Assembly: GCA_002286855.1 (NCBI GenBank)
Contig: NRSV01000049.1
Location: forward strand, 210,563 to 274,562
DNA from: Bipolaris cookei
Taxonomy: Eukaryota; Ascomycota; Dothideomycetes; Pleosporales; Pleosporaceae
Direction: 5' to 3'
Length of the DNA: 64,000 bases
Notes under the pieces: model-generated
Told to the model about the DNA's origin: nothing
The model's input: the letters and a program-made list of their open reading frames with translations, nothing else
Database searches by the model: none
Position numbers and translations under genes: made by a program
Shown here: one piece after another, positions 47,873 through 58,155 of the stretch
Layout of the letters: each line of letters starts with the position of its first letter
Numbering within the stretch: position 1 is the stretch's first letter

Positions 47873-49080
47873 GGGCTCTCCCTAACCTCGACTGCTCTCT
47901 GCTCGTCTCTTACACCGCTGCTTGATCCGCGAGCTGCCAACGACTTGACTCCTTGTGCTAAAGTTGGCGCTCTAACGGCGGGAAAAGAGGACGCATTTGG
48001 AGTCTAGATTCCGGAAAAGATAGCGTATGACTGAAATTTTGTTGGTTCTTTTTTTTTACCAAAACAGTGCTATCCAACTGGTCGATTGCATCAACCCCTA
48101 TATGAAACTCTAGAACATCATTGTTTGGCTTACCTACCCACCAAAAGAGTTTGCTGAGAAGGTGAAGGCACCTTATGATCTCTGGGCCAGAAACAACGAG
48201 ATCCGGAACAAAGCCGTTGCAGGAACATACAAAAATGAGTGTAAGGCAAGGTATTGTCACCCAATTGCCTCATCTTGCCCACGGGTCAACTCTGATTAGT
48301 TTGGCATTGATGTCTACAAGCAACCAGACGCAATACAAATTGCAGCGAGCCATCTATTCGAAAATGGACAAATACCAGCCCAGCTCAGATGTCAAAAACG
48401 TGCTATTGAGGAGTTGGGAGCAGCAATATGTCCCTGTTAAGAACGAGTATGAATCTCGCCAACCTTGTAAGATGGAACCTGAACGACTCACTGATAACAA
48501 ACAAAGCAAAGGACTACATCTATGGTTATAGTTTGCTTTCCATTTACACCGAGTAGCCATTTGCGGCCGACGTGATCATGGTCACTGACATCACGTGTAG
48601 CTCAGCGTGTGGCATTTTAGCTAACCTAATGCGAAAGCGCGCTGGCGTTACGACGGTTGCGCTTGGAGGCCAACCGCAGAAGGATATCACGTAGGTCATA
48701 GGCGGTGCCAAGGGGAACTGAATACTTTAATTAGGGCGACGTCCGCAACATGGCAAGACAGGTCATTGCCAACCTGACGAGCACGCTCAAAGAAGCCGTC
48801 CGTCTCAACAAGATAGAGCTTGGAGAGTTTTAGAACAGCACTCCGTTCTCGTATGGGATGACAAAACAAACTGATGGGCATCAACTTCCACACTTGTATT
48901 GGTGCCTGAGACACGACGATTACTTTACATTCTTCGGCTATCCGTAAGCGCAAATTCAGCGTTGAGGAGAAGGAGTACAGCGACAAGGTGGAGCAATGGA
49001 GGGCTTTGCTCAAGGTTACTAATTACCTGCTTGACACCAGGACTTACGCTGGTCCTGCTCACCTGGGCTTGGGCATTTAG
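47846..49080 (+). pseudogene. Decayed secreted S41-family (CPAF-like) peptidase gene
   Basis: The ATG at 47846 begins a signal-peptide-like stretch (WGAIVGLSLTSTALCSS), then DLTPCAKVGALTAG, the usual PCA-containing start of fungal secreted S41-like proteins, and reaches a TAG at 47.98-48.01 kb. Protein-like pieces then appear in changing frames: AIQLVDCINPYMKL (48.08 kb), FAEKVKAPYDLWARNNEIRN, YKQPDAIQIAASHLFENGQI (48.3 kb), and VIMVTDITCSSACGILANLM with VTTVALGGQPQ (48.57-48.69 kb), like the Ser-containing catalytic segment. Further on are ARQVIANLTSTLKEAVRLNK and EF-stop-NSTPFSYG. Several stops and missing parts show that it is dead. The family call comes from motif order and is moderate. 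The right boundary is approximate. Confidence 0.55.
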
Positions 49081-52000
49081 TTGACGCAGTACGCTGCCAT
49101 GAACAAGAAACAATTGTAATCGTAATACGTACTGAAAGGAAGCCCTGACGTTACGTATTCAGACGTGTGGATTATCCAACCCCAAAGTAATGCTCATGTC
49201 CATCTTTACCTATTTGTGCCTTCAACCTCGTATCTCTCTTCCACGAAACCACGCAGTCATCTCTATTGCCCGATACAATCCATCATCTCCTGACTCGCCC
49301 GCATGACACACAACCGACTCCGTATCAACTCCCACCAAACCAAACAAACCCCCGTCATCCGTATCACGAACCCCATCCCCACCCCCCCCTTTCCATCGCC
49401 ATCTCGATTCCGCTAAAAAAGGAGAGATAGCGGAAAAAACGACTAAAAGCATCTCCGATGCAAAAAAAAACCAAGCTAAACAAAGAAAGAAAAGAAGAAT
49501 TAGAGACGATACTATAGACAAATAGTTACCCCGACAGCAAGCACGCCCCGCCCTTAATCTCGTACATATACCCAAAAGCTACGCTTCATCGCCCGATGCC
49601 CGGCAGTTCAACACCACCTACACAAACGCAAAAATGCACCTCGGCACATGATCCAACCTTCTCCTCTGCTGCGCGTGCCAAGCAACACGCCCAATTCCTT
49701 GATCACTAAACAGAAAATAGATGGAAAGAAAAAAAATCTCCCGATGCCCTGCATGAAGCACTGACACTATTACTATGGGACCAAGCGTTGCATCTGTGTT
49801 TCTATCGTATGCCCCCACTCGGTACATTTGCACGCCATTTGGCTACTGGAAATTTAGACCTACTGTATCTGGTATGTACTTCGGTGGATACGTAGGTAGG
49901 TAGGCGGGTAGATGTGTAGACACGTGCGTGCGTACACAACTACCCTAGTCTCGGGAACGGAGTTAATCTGCCCCATACATGGGTTTTGTTTAAAAGTGCT
50001 GCATAAAAAACCCCCATTTGATGCCTATGGACACTTCAATCGCGGTGCGAAGACGAAGACGAAGAGCGGATGGACTGTATGGAGCAAGGAAACAAAAACT
50101 GGATTACTCGGGGCACACAATGGGTTGGGGAAGGCTACAGAAGAGAGTTGCGGTTTGCTAGGTAAAACAGCCGGGTGTAGCGCGTATAACTAAATAAAAA
50201 AAAGTTCTTTACTTTTTTTTTCTTCTCCTCTTCTTGCGATATCGTGTGGATTATTCGACATGGTAGTGTGAGGGGAGGGAAGGTGAGGAGAGACAGATGA
50301 GGAAATGGAAGGGCCCAGACCGGTGTGGAGACATGTCCTTCGCGGAAAAAAAAGAGAGAGTCAGGTTCATGCGGGATGCATGGTGCAAGGGAAAAACAAG
50401 GGAAAGAAGCATGGCCGGTTTTTTTTTCTTGCTTGCAGCTTGATTTTTTGGTTGCGTAAGTTGGTCGCTAGGGCAGATCTAATCTACAGGACTGGGAAGC
50501 TAGTGGGCTTGGCCTTATCTAAACTCCGGTGAGTTGAGGTTGGCAGGGCAGGCGTTTGTGAAACGGTTCGAGGAGCTGACTGGTGTGTTCTCGACGTGCA
50601 TGGTACCGCATGCTAGAGGGCGAATAAGGTTGGTGGAAGCAGCTTACATCTAGGGTGGGTGAGAAAGAAAACATGATGGTAACGCGGGCTGTTTGAAGGA
50701 GGCGTGGTGATTTTCTTACTTTACCCGGGGTGATGGGACCTGTTCGTCATCGTCGATAGAAGAGGGTTGTGCATCGGCACGGGTTGATTCCCGTTGCAGA
50801 TCAAGGCGGAAGCGTGGATGCCGCGGTTTGGTCATTACGACCATGATGCCTGTCCATCTCGATCCCTTTTTAAATTCGGCAGAAAAAAAAAGGACGGAAA
50901 ACGCCCAAAAACAGTAGTCAAACAGCGCCTGAGCAGGTGGAAAAAAAGGTGCGCACGGACGGCGGGAAATAAGACTCATCTACATCGGACACGGGAGATC
51001 TTCGATGGCCGCCTGACATCGTCGATGTGTCAAAGACGGAGGCTGCGCGCGGGGACACCAACGCCAAGAGGGTTTGGGGAAAGGCCTCAACTGTCATGGT
51101 CTGGAGGAAAAGGCAATGGATGGGTGATATGATAGGGCTGCGCGTTTGCGTGCTTGTTAGTCAAGTGAGGTGACAATGCGACACTCTGCGATGATGTGAT
51201 TTGGCGAGTGAAGAGAATGCCACTGCGGGTTCCGACACAGTTGAGATCCCATGACAGCACATGTCGCAAGCGCCGCACGAGGAGAGAAGAAAAGAACGAG
51301 GCAGAAATGACAGCGGAGGGATGATACCTGTTGAGCCAGGAAACATCATCGCGAGATCTCGATACATGCAAAACACACTTGTGCGGTTGTGTTCCCCCTC
51401 TTCTCGCCATCTCGTTATCCCCGCACGTGCAACCAAAGTCGTGGGCATTAGCGGATCGATAATAGGATCTCGATAACCCGCAAAACCTTATTGGCGAACA
51501 CCAGCAAACAAAGCTCCCGCGCGCGCATACACCAAACTCGCCCAGCGAACCTTGTTGCAACGAACTTTGTGTGGGGAGAGGGCAGGCAGCCAACGATGCG
51601 CCGCGGAGGGCATTTGACACCAACATTGGACGCTGGACGCCTTTCTCCTTGTTAAGCAGTTTGTTTGCGATTCCGCGATCTCTGGCTCAAAGTCCGGGTC
51701 CGCAAAAAGCCTGCATATTAGATGTGCGTGAGCAAGCGAGTGGGAGGGGGACGAGAAACGATAGGTAGTAGACGCGGCTCCCAATCTGCATCAGAATCAG
51801 CCCGTCACGCAAAAGGGCAAAGGTTTTGTCGATTGAAGGGCAAGCGGGACGATAGTGGCGTCGCATGTACACACAAACACCCCCACTCTTTTTTTCCACT
51901 CTTTTTTCTCTTGTCGATGGGAGCAAAGGGCGTCAGGATCGCGATGGGGATCGGATTTTGCACAATTGCCATACCCACAATTAATCTGGGCGATCTCATC

Positions 52001-53587
52001 AGGCCAATTACGTGCATATGGAAAGGGTGATTGCGCTTAGCGAACGCCACCTTGGAAGAAGAGACGTGTTATGTAAGTTGACTTTTGCGCGTGCTCCGTG
52101 TCACCCCTACGCCGTGTACACCTAGGACCAAGAGAACTGCCTGCTGCCACTATCGCGTCCTGCTCAAAGTCTAACGCCCCGGCACAACAAAGACGTGGCA
52201 GTGCGATCAGCGGAGAGCATTGTACATCGGCGATGAAGATGTAACACGGAGGTGCGACTCTAGACTGTAGCGGGCAAACATCTACACGCCCTGCACGACA
52301 ACGTACGCCATTACAATTGATGAGGGACTGCGCGCGGAGAATAGAGCGAGATAAAGGTGGGGCTCTATGACAGGAATCCGACGCCAGAGGCCGACCGGTG
52401 GGTTGCGCGCGGGGGGGGGGGTGGTGTGGGGAGGGGGCGAAGAATGTTCTGCAATGCCTTCATTCTGACGTGTCTGATGCGACTCAATATTGCGCGTCCA
52501 TCTGGAGTCGTCGTAGCCATCGAGAATATTTGTCGTGGTTGGATACTGTTTGCGTCAATTCGCCAGTGGCAAATGTTTAATCACCGTGACCGGGTCTTGT
52601 CCAGAAACGGAAGCGCGTGCATAGCATGCAAATATGTAAGTACATGGTGTATGAGTAACGTCCATCCCTACGTAGCGCAAATCCTGGTATGCCGCAAGCA
52701 ACCAATCAGCTCGCGACGATTGTGATGAAGTCAGCCATTGCCGCAAGCTGATTGGTCGGTTGCGCTACACCGTGATTTGCGCCACGTAGGGATGGACGTT
52801 AGAGAGCGAGTAAGTACAGTTGGGACTACAGCCGTTGGAGGCTTAGTGTGGCTGTCCCCATGTATGCAACTGTGAAGTTTCCAGCAATCAGCGGGTGCTG
52901 TGTGGACATTGGACGGGGGCTTGGCAGGTACTAGTTGTTTCCCGCTGACAGCCTATCACTTCATCCCAGCACCAGGCGCACAACTTGGGCAAACAATGCC
53001 ATGCCGGCTCACTTGCCGACGACGATGCAATCAATCAGTCTACACAGCATTTGACACAATCTCGTATACAACAGCAAGGGGGTATCATGTTTCTCTTTCA
53101 TCGTCAAACAGGCCGGCTACAGTGCAGCGTGATACTGCAAAGTCCAGCTCTACATATAATTGGCTTGGCGCTCAATGCGCCCATGTCCTCCCTGTCTCGT
53201 GCAGATAGCAGCCAGATATTGGGTACCAGCTGATGGGTACCAATATACGCTGCCAACGCTCCTTTCCTTCTTTCCTCTAACCACGATTCCTTTCCCGGTC
53301 CTTTCTAGTGGCGCCTCATAATCACGCACTCGGTCCTATTTCCTCGGTGCCAATGTTTCCAAGCTACGGCTGAACATGCAGGCGGCAGTGCCAGCCATGG
53401 GTGATAGCGATAGTCGCAGTAGCGGCGGGCGCCTTGACAGCACAGGCACATGCGTGTAAGAGTGTTTGTGGTAAAGGAGCTGTCGAGCTATGCAGGTGGT
53501 GGATGGATGTATCCAGGCAATGGAGCAGCGGTCTAGCCGCGTCGGTGTGCTTGTAGCGAACAGTGTGGGGCAGCCAGGGGACAAGCT
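49081..53587. other. Gene-poor 4.5-kb stretch containing a MITE-like element
   Basis: Except for the inverted-repeat element at 52656-52801, I see nothing coding. Long poly-A/T tracts (49455-49510, 50190-50225, 50410-50430, 50880-50895) and a poly-G run at 52410-52421 are present. Open frames (for example 51087-51626 minus) are mutually overlapping and have no domain. Confidence 0.45.
52656..52801. mobile_element. MITE-like palindromic element, about 142 bp plus TA duplications
   Basis: The left arm starts ACGTCCATCCCTACGTAGCG at 52658. The right arm, read on the minus strand from 52799, starts ACGTCCATCCCTACGTGGCG. About 55 bp of each arm match with scattered differences, including CGCAAATC and ACCAATCAGCT. 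TA flanks both ends (52656-52657 and 52800-52801), which fits Tc1/mariner-class insertion. There is no coding capacity. Without other genomic copies, a single palindrome cannot be proved to be a transposon. Confidence 0.72.
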
Positions 53588-54088
53588 TCAGCCAGCGCTG
53601 TAACCAGTCATCCTAGCGCAGTGGCTGCAGTAGTAGCGGTTGGTGCCAATCTGGTACATGTTGGCCAGGCACTGGCGGCGGCATCGGCAGCATGACAGCG
53701 TCGACGGAGGGCTGTAGCTGGAGCTGGAGGCCGAACTGGCCGAGCTGTTGGACGAGGCACTTGAGGCGCGGTGCTGTGGCTGGAGGGGGTCTGCCGAGGG
53801 GCGGTGCGAGGCGTCGGTTTGCAGTTGCAGCAGACGCGAGGCGTCGGCGTCGGCGGACATGAACGACAGAGGGTCTGGACGGAAGGCCAGCAGCGGGTTG
53901 GTGGGGTCCGAAGGGGTGCAGGTCTGGTACTCGGACACAGGGCTGGTGGTGGGCGTCTCTGCGGAAAAGTGTGCGGCGGGCAGGATGCTGAAGTAGCAGA
54001 GGGACGGGGTGGTGGATAAGGCTGTGGACAGGGTGGACAGGGTGGAGAGGGTGGACAGGTCGTCTGAAGCGAGGTGATGTACCGTCAT
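53588..54088 (-). CDS. Small fungal protein with C-terminal Cys-pair motif, 166 aa
   Basis: A single exon with an ATG start (MTVHHLASDD). The N-terminus contains a short STL repeat (LSTLSTLSTLSTALSTT) made by a tandem DNA repeat. The middle is Ser/Thr/Pro/Ala-rich and probably disordered (ASSASSNSSASSASSSSYSP). The end is CCRCRRQCLANMYQIGTNRY followed by YCSHCARMTGYSAG: paired cysteines (CxxC ... CxxC) likely to bind zinc, followed by a conserved-looking Met-x-Gly-Tyr tail. I recall similar short C-terminal motifs in other ascomycete proteins, without a function. No signal peptide. A long gene-free stretch lies on both sides. Confidence 0.65.
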   Translation of the reverse strand: MTVHHLASDDLSTLSTLSTLSTALSTTPSLCYFSILPAAHFSAETPTTSPVSEYQTCTPSDPTNPLLAFRPDPLSFMSADADASRLLQLQTDASHRPSADPLQPQHRASSASSNSSASSASSSSYSPPSTLSCCRCRRQCLANMYQIGTNRYYCSHCARMTGYSAG

Positions 54089-56468
54089 GGTATGTCGAGT
54101 GGATGTCTTTGTACTCTACGATGACGGGGGCGTGAATCAGCGGGCAGTGCGAGGGATCGCAGTCGCCTACATATATGCTCGCACAACACATCGGACGATG
54201 GACCATGGGCCAGGGCCAGGCGGGCAGTGATTGGCATGTGGCTGGCCATGCGACAGTGCCGGGCCCCAAGGGCTCCCAGCGCTCCAAGGGCTCCCAGGGT
54301 TCCCAGGGCTTCTCACACGGCCTGGCTGCCTTGGGTTGCCGGCTGAGAGAGGGCGTGCAACTGGCGATCCAGGGTGTGGTCTCGATCGCGGCCTCCCTTG
54401 CACCACCGCCCAATGGGCCCCGAATGGCCACCTGCCCGCCGCGTCCCCGCGCCCGCACACTCGCACTGTAGCAGTCTGCTAGTTGCTGCTAGTCTGCTAG
54501 CCGACATCGAGATCAAGCACATCGCCGCTACCTCTGATCGCACCCACAACTGAAACTGAACATGTACGCTTGCTCCCGCCAGTGCTGCCCACTGCCACGG
54601 GCGTTTCGCCCTCCGGACCACGTCGTCGCCGTTCCTTTATTGCCGGCTGCTTACGGCTGACTGTGTACTATGCGACTGACTGACTGACGGACTGGCGGAC
54701 TGAATGCGCGTGCCTGGCACAGCCCCCGCTGCCTGTTGCTCAGCAACCCACGGCTTGCGCAACCACCGACCGCAGCCTTCCGTCGCATCCTTACACAAAA
54801 CAGAATTAATCAACTCACACACATGTCGCAGCCCGGAACGCCCGTTTTGCTCACTGCTCCGGAGTAACGCGCGTGTGCCTACTACTGTGCTGCTACCCCC
54901 CTCTCCGCTTGCCGAGCCCACCGGGCCTTTGCCCACCATCACCTGCAGCGCTCCCCGTCTCCAAAACCGTTCCCCATGCGGTAGTTTCTCTTCCAGCCAT
55001 AGATTCCAGCTCCCACCACGGACTTTGCGACCGCTATTCTCGCAGCCTGTGGTTGTTCGCCCATCGTCGGTTTCTTAGCGGGCCGAACCGTTGGCTCGCG
55101 GTCCAGATCCACGGCCGTGAACACCAGGTCACGTTGCAGGAACTGCCTTGAACATGCCAGGCCCCTGCACTATGACTAACACTGCCTTAGCAGCAAGCAA
55201 TTAAGTTAAGACTGAAGACGCTTTCCTACCCACCCATTGCTTGCATACACATTTCCCCCAGCTTTTGCGCCAACCCGCCCGCTGCTCCATCTCATGCAGG
55301 ATCCCCTAACCATCCTCTCCTGCTCAAAACGGATCAATCCTCTTCCATATTTCACCGCTTCATCAAACATGCAACCGTGCCAGACACGTCCGGCCCCGGC
55401 TGTCTGCCATGGCGTTTCAAAGAGCACGGGACAAACGGCACTCTACCCATGGCTCCGCCGGTCCAAACCTTGACTCATATCTCGGAGGGATTCTGCACAG
55501 TGATACTCGCTCGTTGCGTGTTTGAATGTCGACGTGGACCTGCATAAAGGCGCTCCCAGCAGTTGACCTTGGGTCGCAATCACTCCTCAGGGTGCGCCAT
55601 CAACCGTGCGTTGCATGGCCTAGCCCTGCACGCCCCGTGCAATAATGCCTCTGTTGAATAGCTTCCACATGGTTCAAAGCAAAACAGCGCACCATCTTGT
55701 GGCAACTACTCATTGGAGCGTCACCTGCTATCGTCCTCTGTGCCCCCCTTTCCCGAAAAGTCTGGGCTTTGGACCGCACTACATGTTTTTGGTACAGGAT
55801 TTGCCTCGCTTTGTCCGAACTGGTAGGCTTTTCTTTCGTGCCACTATCCACCTGAGTGCTCCCATTGAAACCATATATGGTCCGATCTGAGCCTTGCATG
55901 TACGCAAAGTTTCCGGCAGTTGACGGGTCCTAGCAAACACCATAGTCTTGGCTAACTTGCCTATTCCTGGTCAGGAATATGCCTTTGCTTTTTCTCAGGC
56001 CATGAAAAGCAAGTCAAGAGGTAGACGTGGTTCTTTGTGGTTCGAACATGCACAATGCACATCGTTCCTCTGGACCATGTCTCGGGTATAGCAGTGCATT
56101 CAAACGTGCTCAGAAATGTCTGGTACACGATCCACCCGAGTTTTACTCGACATGCAGTAGACTGAATAAGCAAACAAAGGAGCCACAGTTGCAACTCCCT
56201 CCCTCTCATTCTAGCCTACCGCCAGATGGGCACACATGCACCGACTATTAGTTAGCGTCCAGCGAAATGCACGTAAGCCCATTCACATCCGTTTCCTCTA
56301 GTGCACCGACTTTCGCCATGTCTCCCCAGCTCGATAGAGTACAAACGTATACGTCGTACACATGTGTTGATGTAGAGTAGCGGGGACAATCACATGACTG
56401 CATCATGGGCTAGGCCTAAATGCCTTCGGTTGTCCAAACGTTGTTAATTGGTGGCTTGACAGTGACGG
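54089..56468. other. Intergenic 2.4-kb stretch
   Basis: It contains a short GGGCTCCCAG-type direct repeat at about 54262-54310 and C/T-rich promoter-like sequence. The frames at 54231-55078 have no family and overlap on both strands. Confidence 0.45.
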
Positions 56469-56780
56469 TCATGTGCAGTGTTCACCTGTCTGCTGTAGAA
56501 AAATATACTTCTGTTGCAGTTCTTTCCATCCTCTCTTCAGGGCCTCTTGAATGTTTTGTTCTGGCGCCTTGCGATAGCCCTCAATAATCGCGCAAAACGC
56601 GCCATGACAGGCCAGAGAGCAATGCGACGTCTGCCACGGAAATAGCTGCACGGATTGCTCAAAATGGATGCCGGCTACGAGGGCCGACTGCACCTCGAAT
56701 TCATCTCGTAGGGAGTTTTCCACCCCTTCTTCGTTATCAGCTTCGTCTTTTCTCTCCGTGTTGTTTTTACGTAGAATCAA
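56469..56780 (-). CDS. Conserved-looking small protein, 5' end unresolved
   Basis: The open frame has the look of a real protein: VENSLRDEFEVQSALVAGIH, FEQSVQLFPWQTSHCSLACH, GAFCAIIEGYRKAPEQNIQE and ALKRGWKELQQKYIFLQQTG. There is no ATG in the frame. It opens at a TTG just after a TGA, so the coding region must begin in an upstream exon between about 56780 and 56930 that I could not identify. A plausible branch site (GATTGAC) lies close upstream. It is head-to-head with the 6-phosphogluconolactonase gene. I do not recognise the family. Confidence 0.45.
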   Translation of the reverse strand: MILRKNNTERKDEADNEEGVENSLRDEFEVQSALVAGIHFEQSVQLFPWQTSHCSLACHGAFCAIIEGYRKAPEQNIQEALKRGWKELQQKYIFLQQTGEHCT

Positions 56781-56939
56781 CGAAACCAGTCAATCAACAG
56801 CTGCGCACGTCACTATCGTCACTGGCCCGCTACACGAAATACCGGCACATAGCCCCACCACCAGGCCAACCCCTCCACCGCGCGCCTGCAAACTTCACTC
56901 CACCAACACTATATACACACATATACAAACTTTTGCGCA

Positions 56940-57728
56940 ATGGGAAAGCCTCCGAATCTATACGCCTTTCAAAGTGCCGCTGAGCTTGCCCCAAGCCTGC
57001 GCGCCTACGTGCTCGATGCCCAGAATGCCGCCCTCGACCGTCATCATGTCTTCCGTGTCGCAGTTTCCGGCGGCTCTCTGCCCAAAACGCTTGCGCAAGC
57101 GCTTTTGAAGGAGACCAACGGCGAAGGGAAGATCCAATTTGACAAATGGGAGATTTTCTATGCCGACGAGCGCGCCGTGCCCCTCGACCATGAAGACAGC
57201 AACCACAGATTGGTTAAGCAGGAGCTTCTGGATAAGATACCGCAAGAACTAGGCGTACCCAAGGTCTACCCAATCGACATCAAGTATCTTGACGATGTAC
57301 AAGAGCTGGCCGACCAGTACGAAAAGACGCTTGTCAGCGTTTTTGCTGCCCGCGACAGCGTAAAGCTACCATTGTTCGACCTGCTTCTGCTGGGCTGCGG
57401 ACCTGATGGACATACCTGCAGCTTGTTCCCAGGCTCGGACCTTCTCCGCGAAACCGAAGCCTGGGTTCTCCCCATTTCCGATTCTCCGAAGCCTCCGCCA
57501 AAACGCATCACCATCTCGCTTCCCGTTGCGCAACACGGACTGAAGATTGCCTTTGTGGCGACTGGCGGAGGAAAGAAGGACATCATGCGCCAGATATTTG
57601 ATACCGATGAGGGACAGCAGTTGCCGTGCGGTCTGGTAAACCATAAGGGCGGAGAGCGGGTAAGCTGGTTCGTTGACTACCCTGCCATTGAGGGAGTATC
57701 TTTTCCAGCTCGTCGCGGCAGCTTGTGA
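56940..57728 (+). CDS. 6-phosphogluconolactonase, 262 aa
   Basis: This enzyme hydrolyses 6-phosphoglucono-1,5-lactone to 6-phosphogluconate, step two of the oxidative pentose phosphate pathway, in the cytosol. A single exon starts MGKPPNLYAFQSAAELA. Family motifs are AVSGGSLPKTLAQALL (near residue 42), IFYADERAVPLDHEDSNHRL (about 74), LLLLGCGPDGHTCSLFPGSD (about 148) and the end FVDYPAIEGVSFPARRGSL. The usual loop is MGPDGHTASLFP; here Cys replaces Met and the Ala. The length matches fungal SOL/DevB proteins. The stop TGA overlaps a GTGAGT sequence, but the ending RRGSL is the usual fungal end, so I do not extend it. Confidence 0.93.
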   Translation: MGKPPNLYAFQSAAELAPSLRAYVLDAQNAALDRHHVFRVAVSGGSLPKTLAQALLKETNGEGKIQFDKWEIFYADERAVPLDHEDSNHRLVKQELLDKIPQELGVPKVYPIDIKYLDDVQELADQYEKTLVSVFAARDSVKLPLFDLLLLGCGPDGHTCSLFPGSDLLRETEAWVLPISDSPKPPPKRITISLPVAQHGLKIAFVATGGGKKDIMRQIFDTDEGQQLPCGLVNHKGGERVSWFVDYPAIEGVSFPARRGSL

Positions 57729-58155
57729 GTAGCACGAGGTTTGCAAAATATGCTTTCTCACTCTGTGCTACGTCTCTTGCAGCGGCAAAGGCGGGACCTC
57801 TTTGCAATTGCATATGCGTGACCCCCACTCAGAGTTGCATGCGCTTGTGCTTTCGCGACAGGAGATCCATCATGTAGCTGGACGACCGCATCACGAATCA
57901 AGCATTGTGTCAGGCAGTCAGCTTAGGTACAATAGATTACGAACCATCTACGACATTATTCACTTAGTCTCAAGCCCTCTGCTTCCACCGCCATACCTAA
58001 ATAGCTATCGATAACAACCCTAGGCCCCTTTAGGCCTAGCGCTAGATGCCCTGAGCTTTGGTCCCGTCAATATCCCCATGTTTCGTGTGTTTGCAACTTG
58101 CTCGACAACAAACACCAGCCCAGCCCATCCACGACAGTAACTTTGCTTGCATAAC
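57729..58155. other. Intergenic region
   Basis: About 430 bp between two plus-strand genes. Nothing was recognised. Confidence 0.5.

Noticed and set aside
51087..51626. 179-aa minus-strand frame
   Set aside because: No domain, competing frames on both strands, embedded in a gene-poor region with homopolymers.
53613..54458. 281-aa minus-strand frame overlapping the Cys-motif protein
   Set aside because: Reads the same DNA in a different phase, Arg/Pro/His-rich, and lacks the conserved Cys tail.
57720..57830. Extension of 6-phosphogluconolactonase through a GTGAGT donor at its stop codon
   Set aside because: The protein already ends in the usual fungal RRGSL; an added exon is not needed and gives no recognisable extension.
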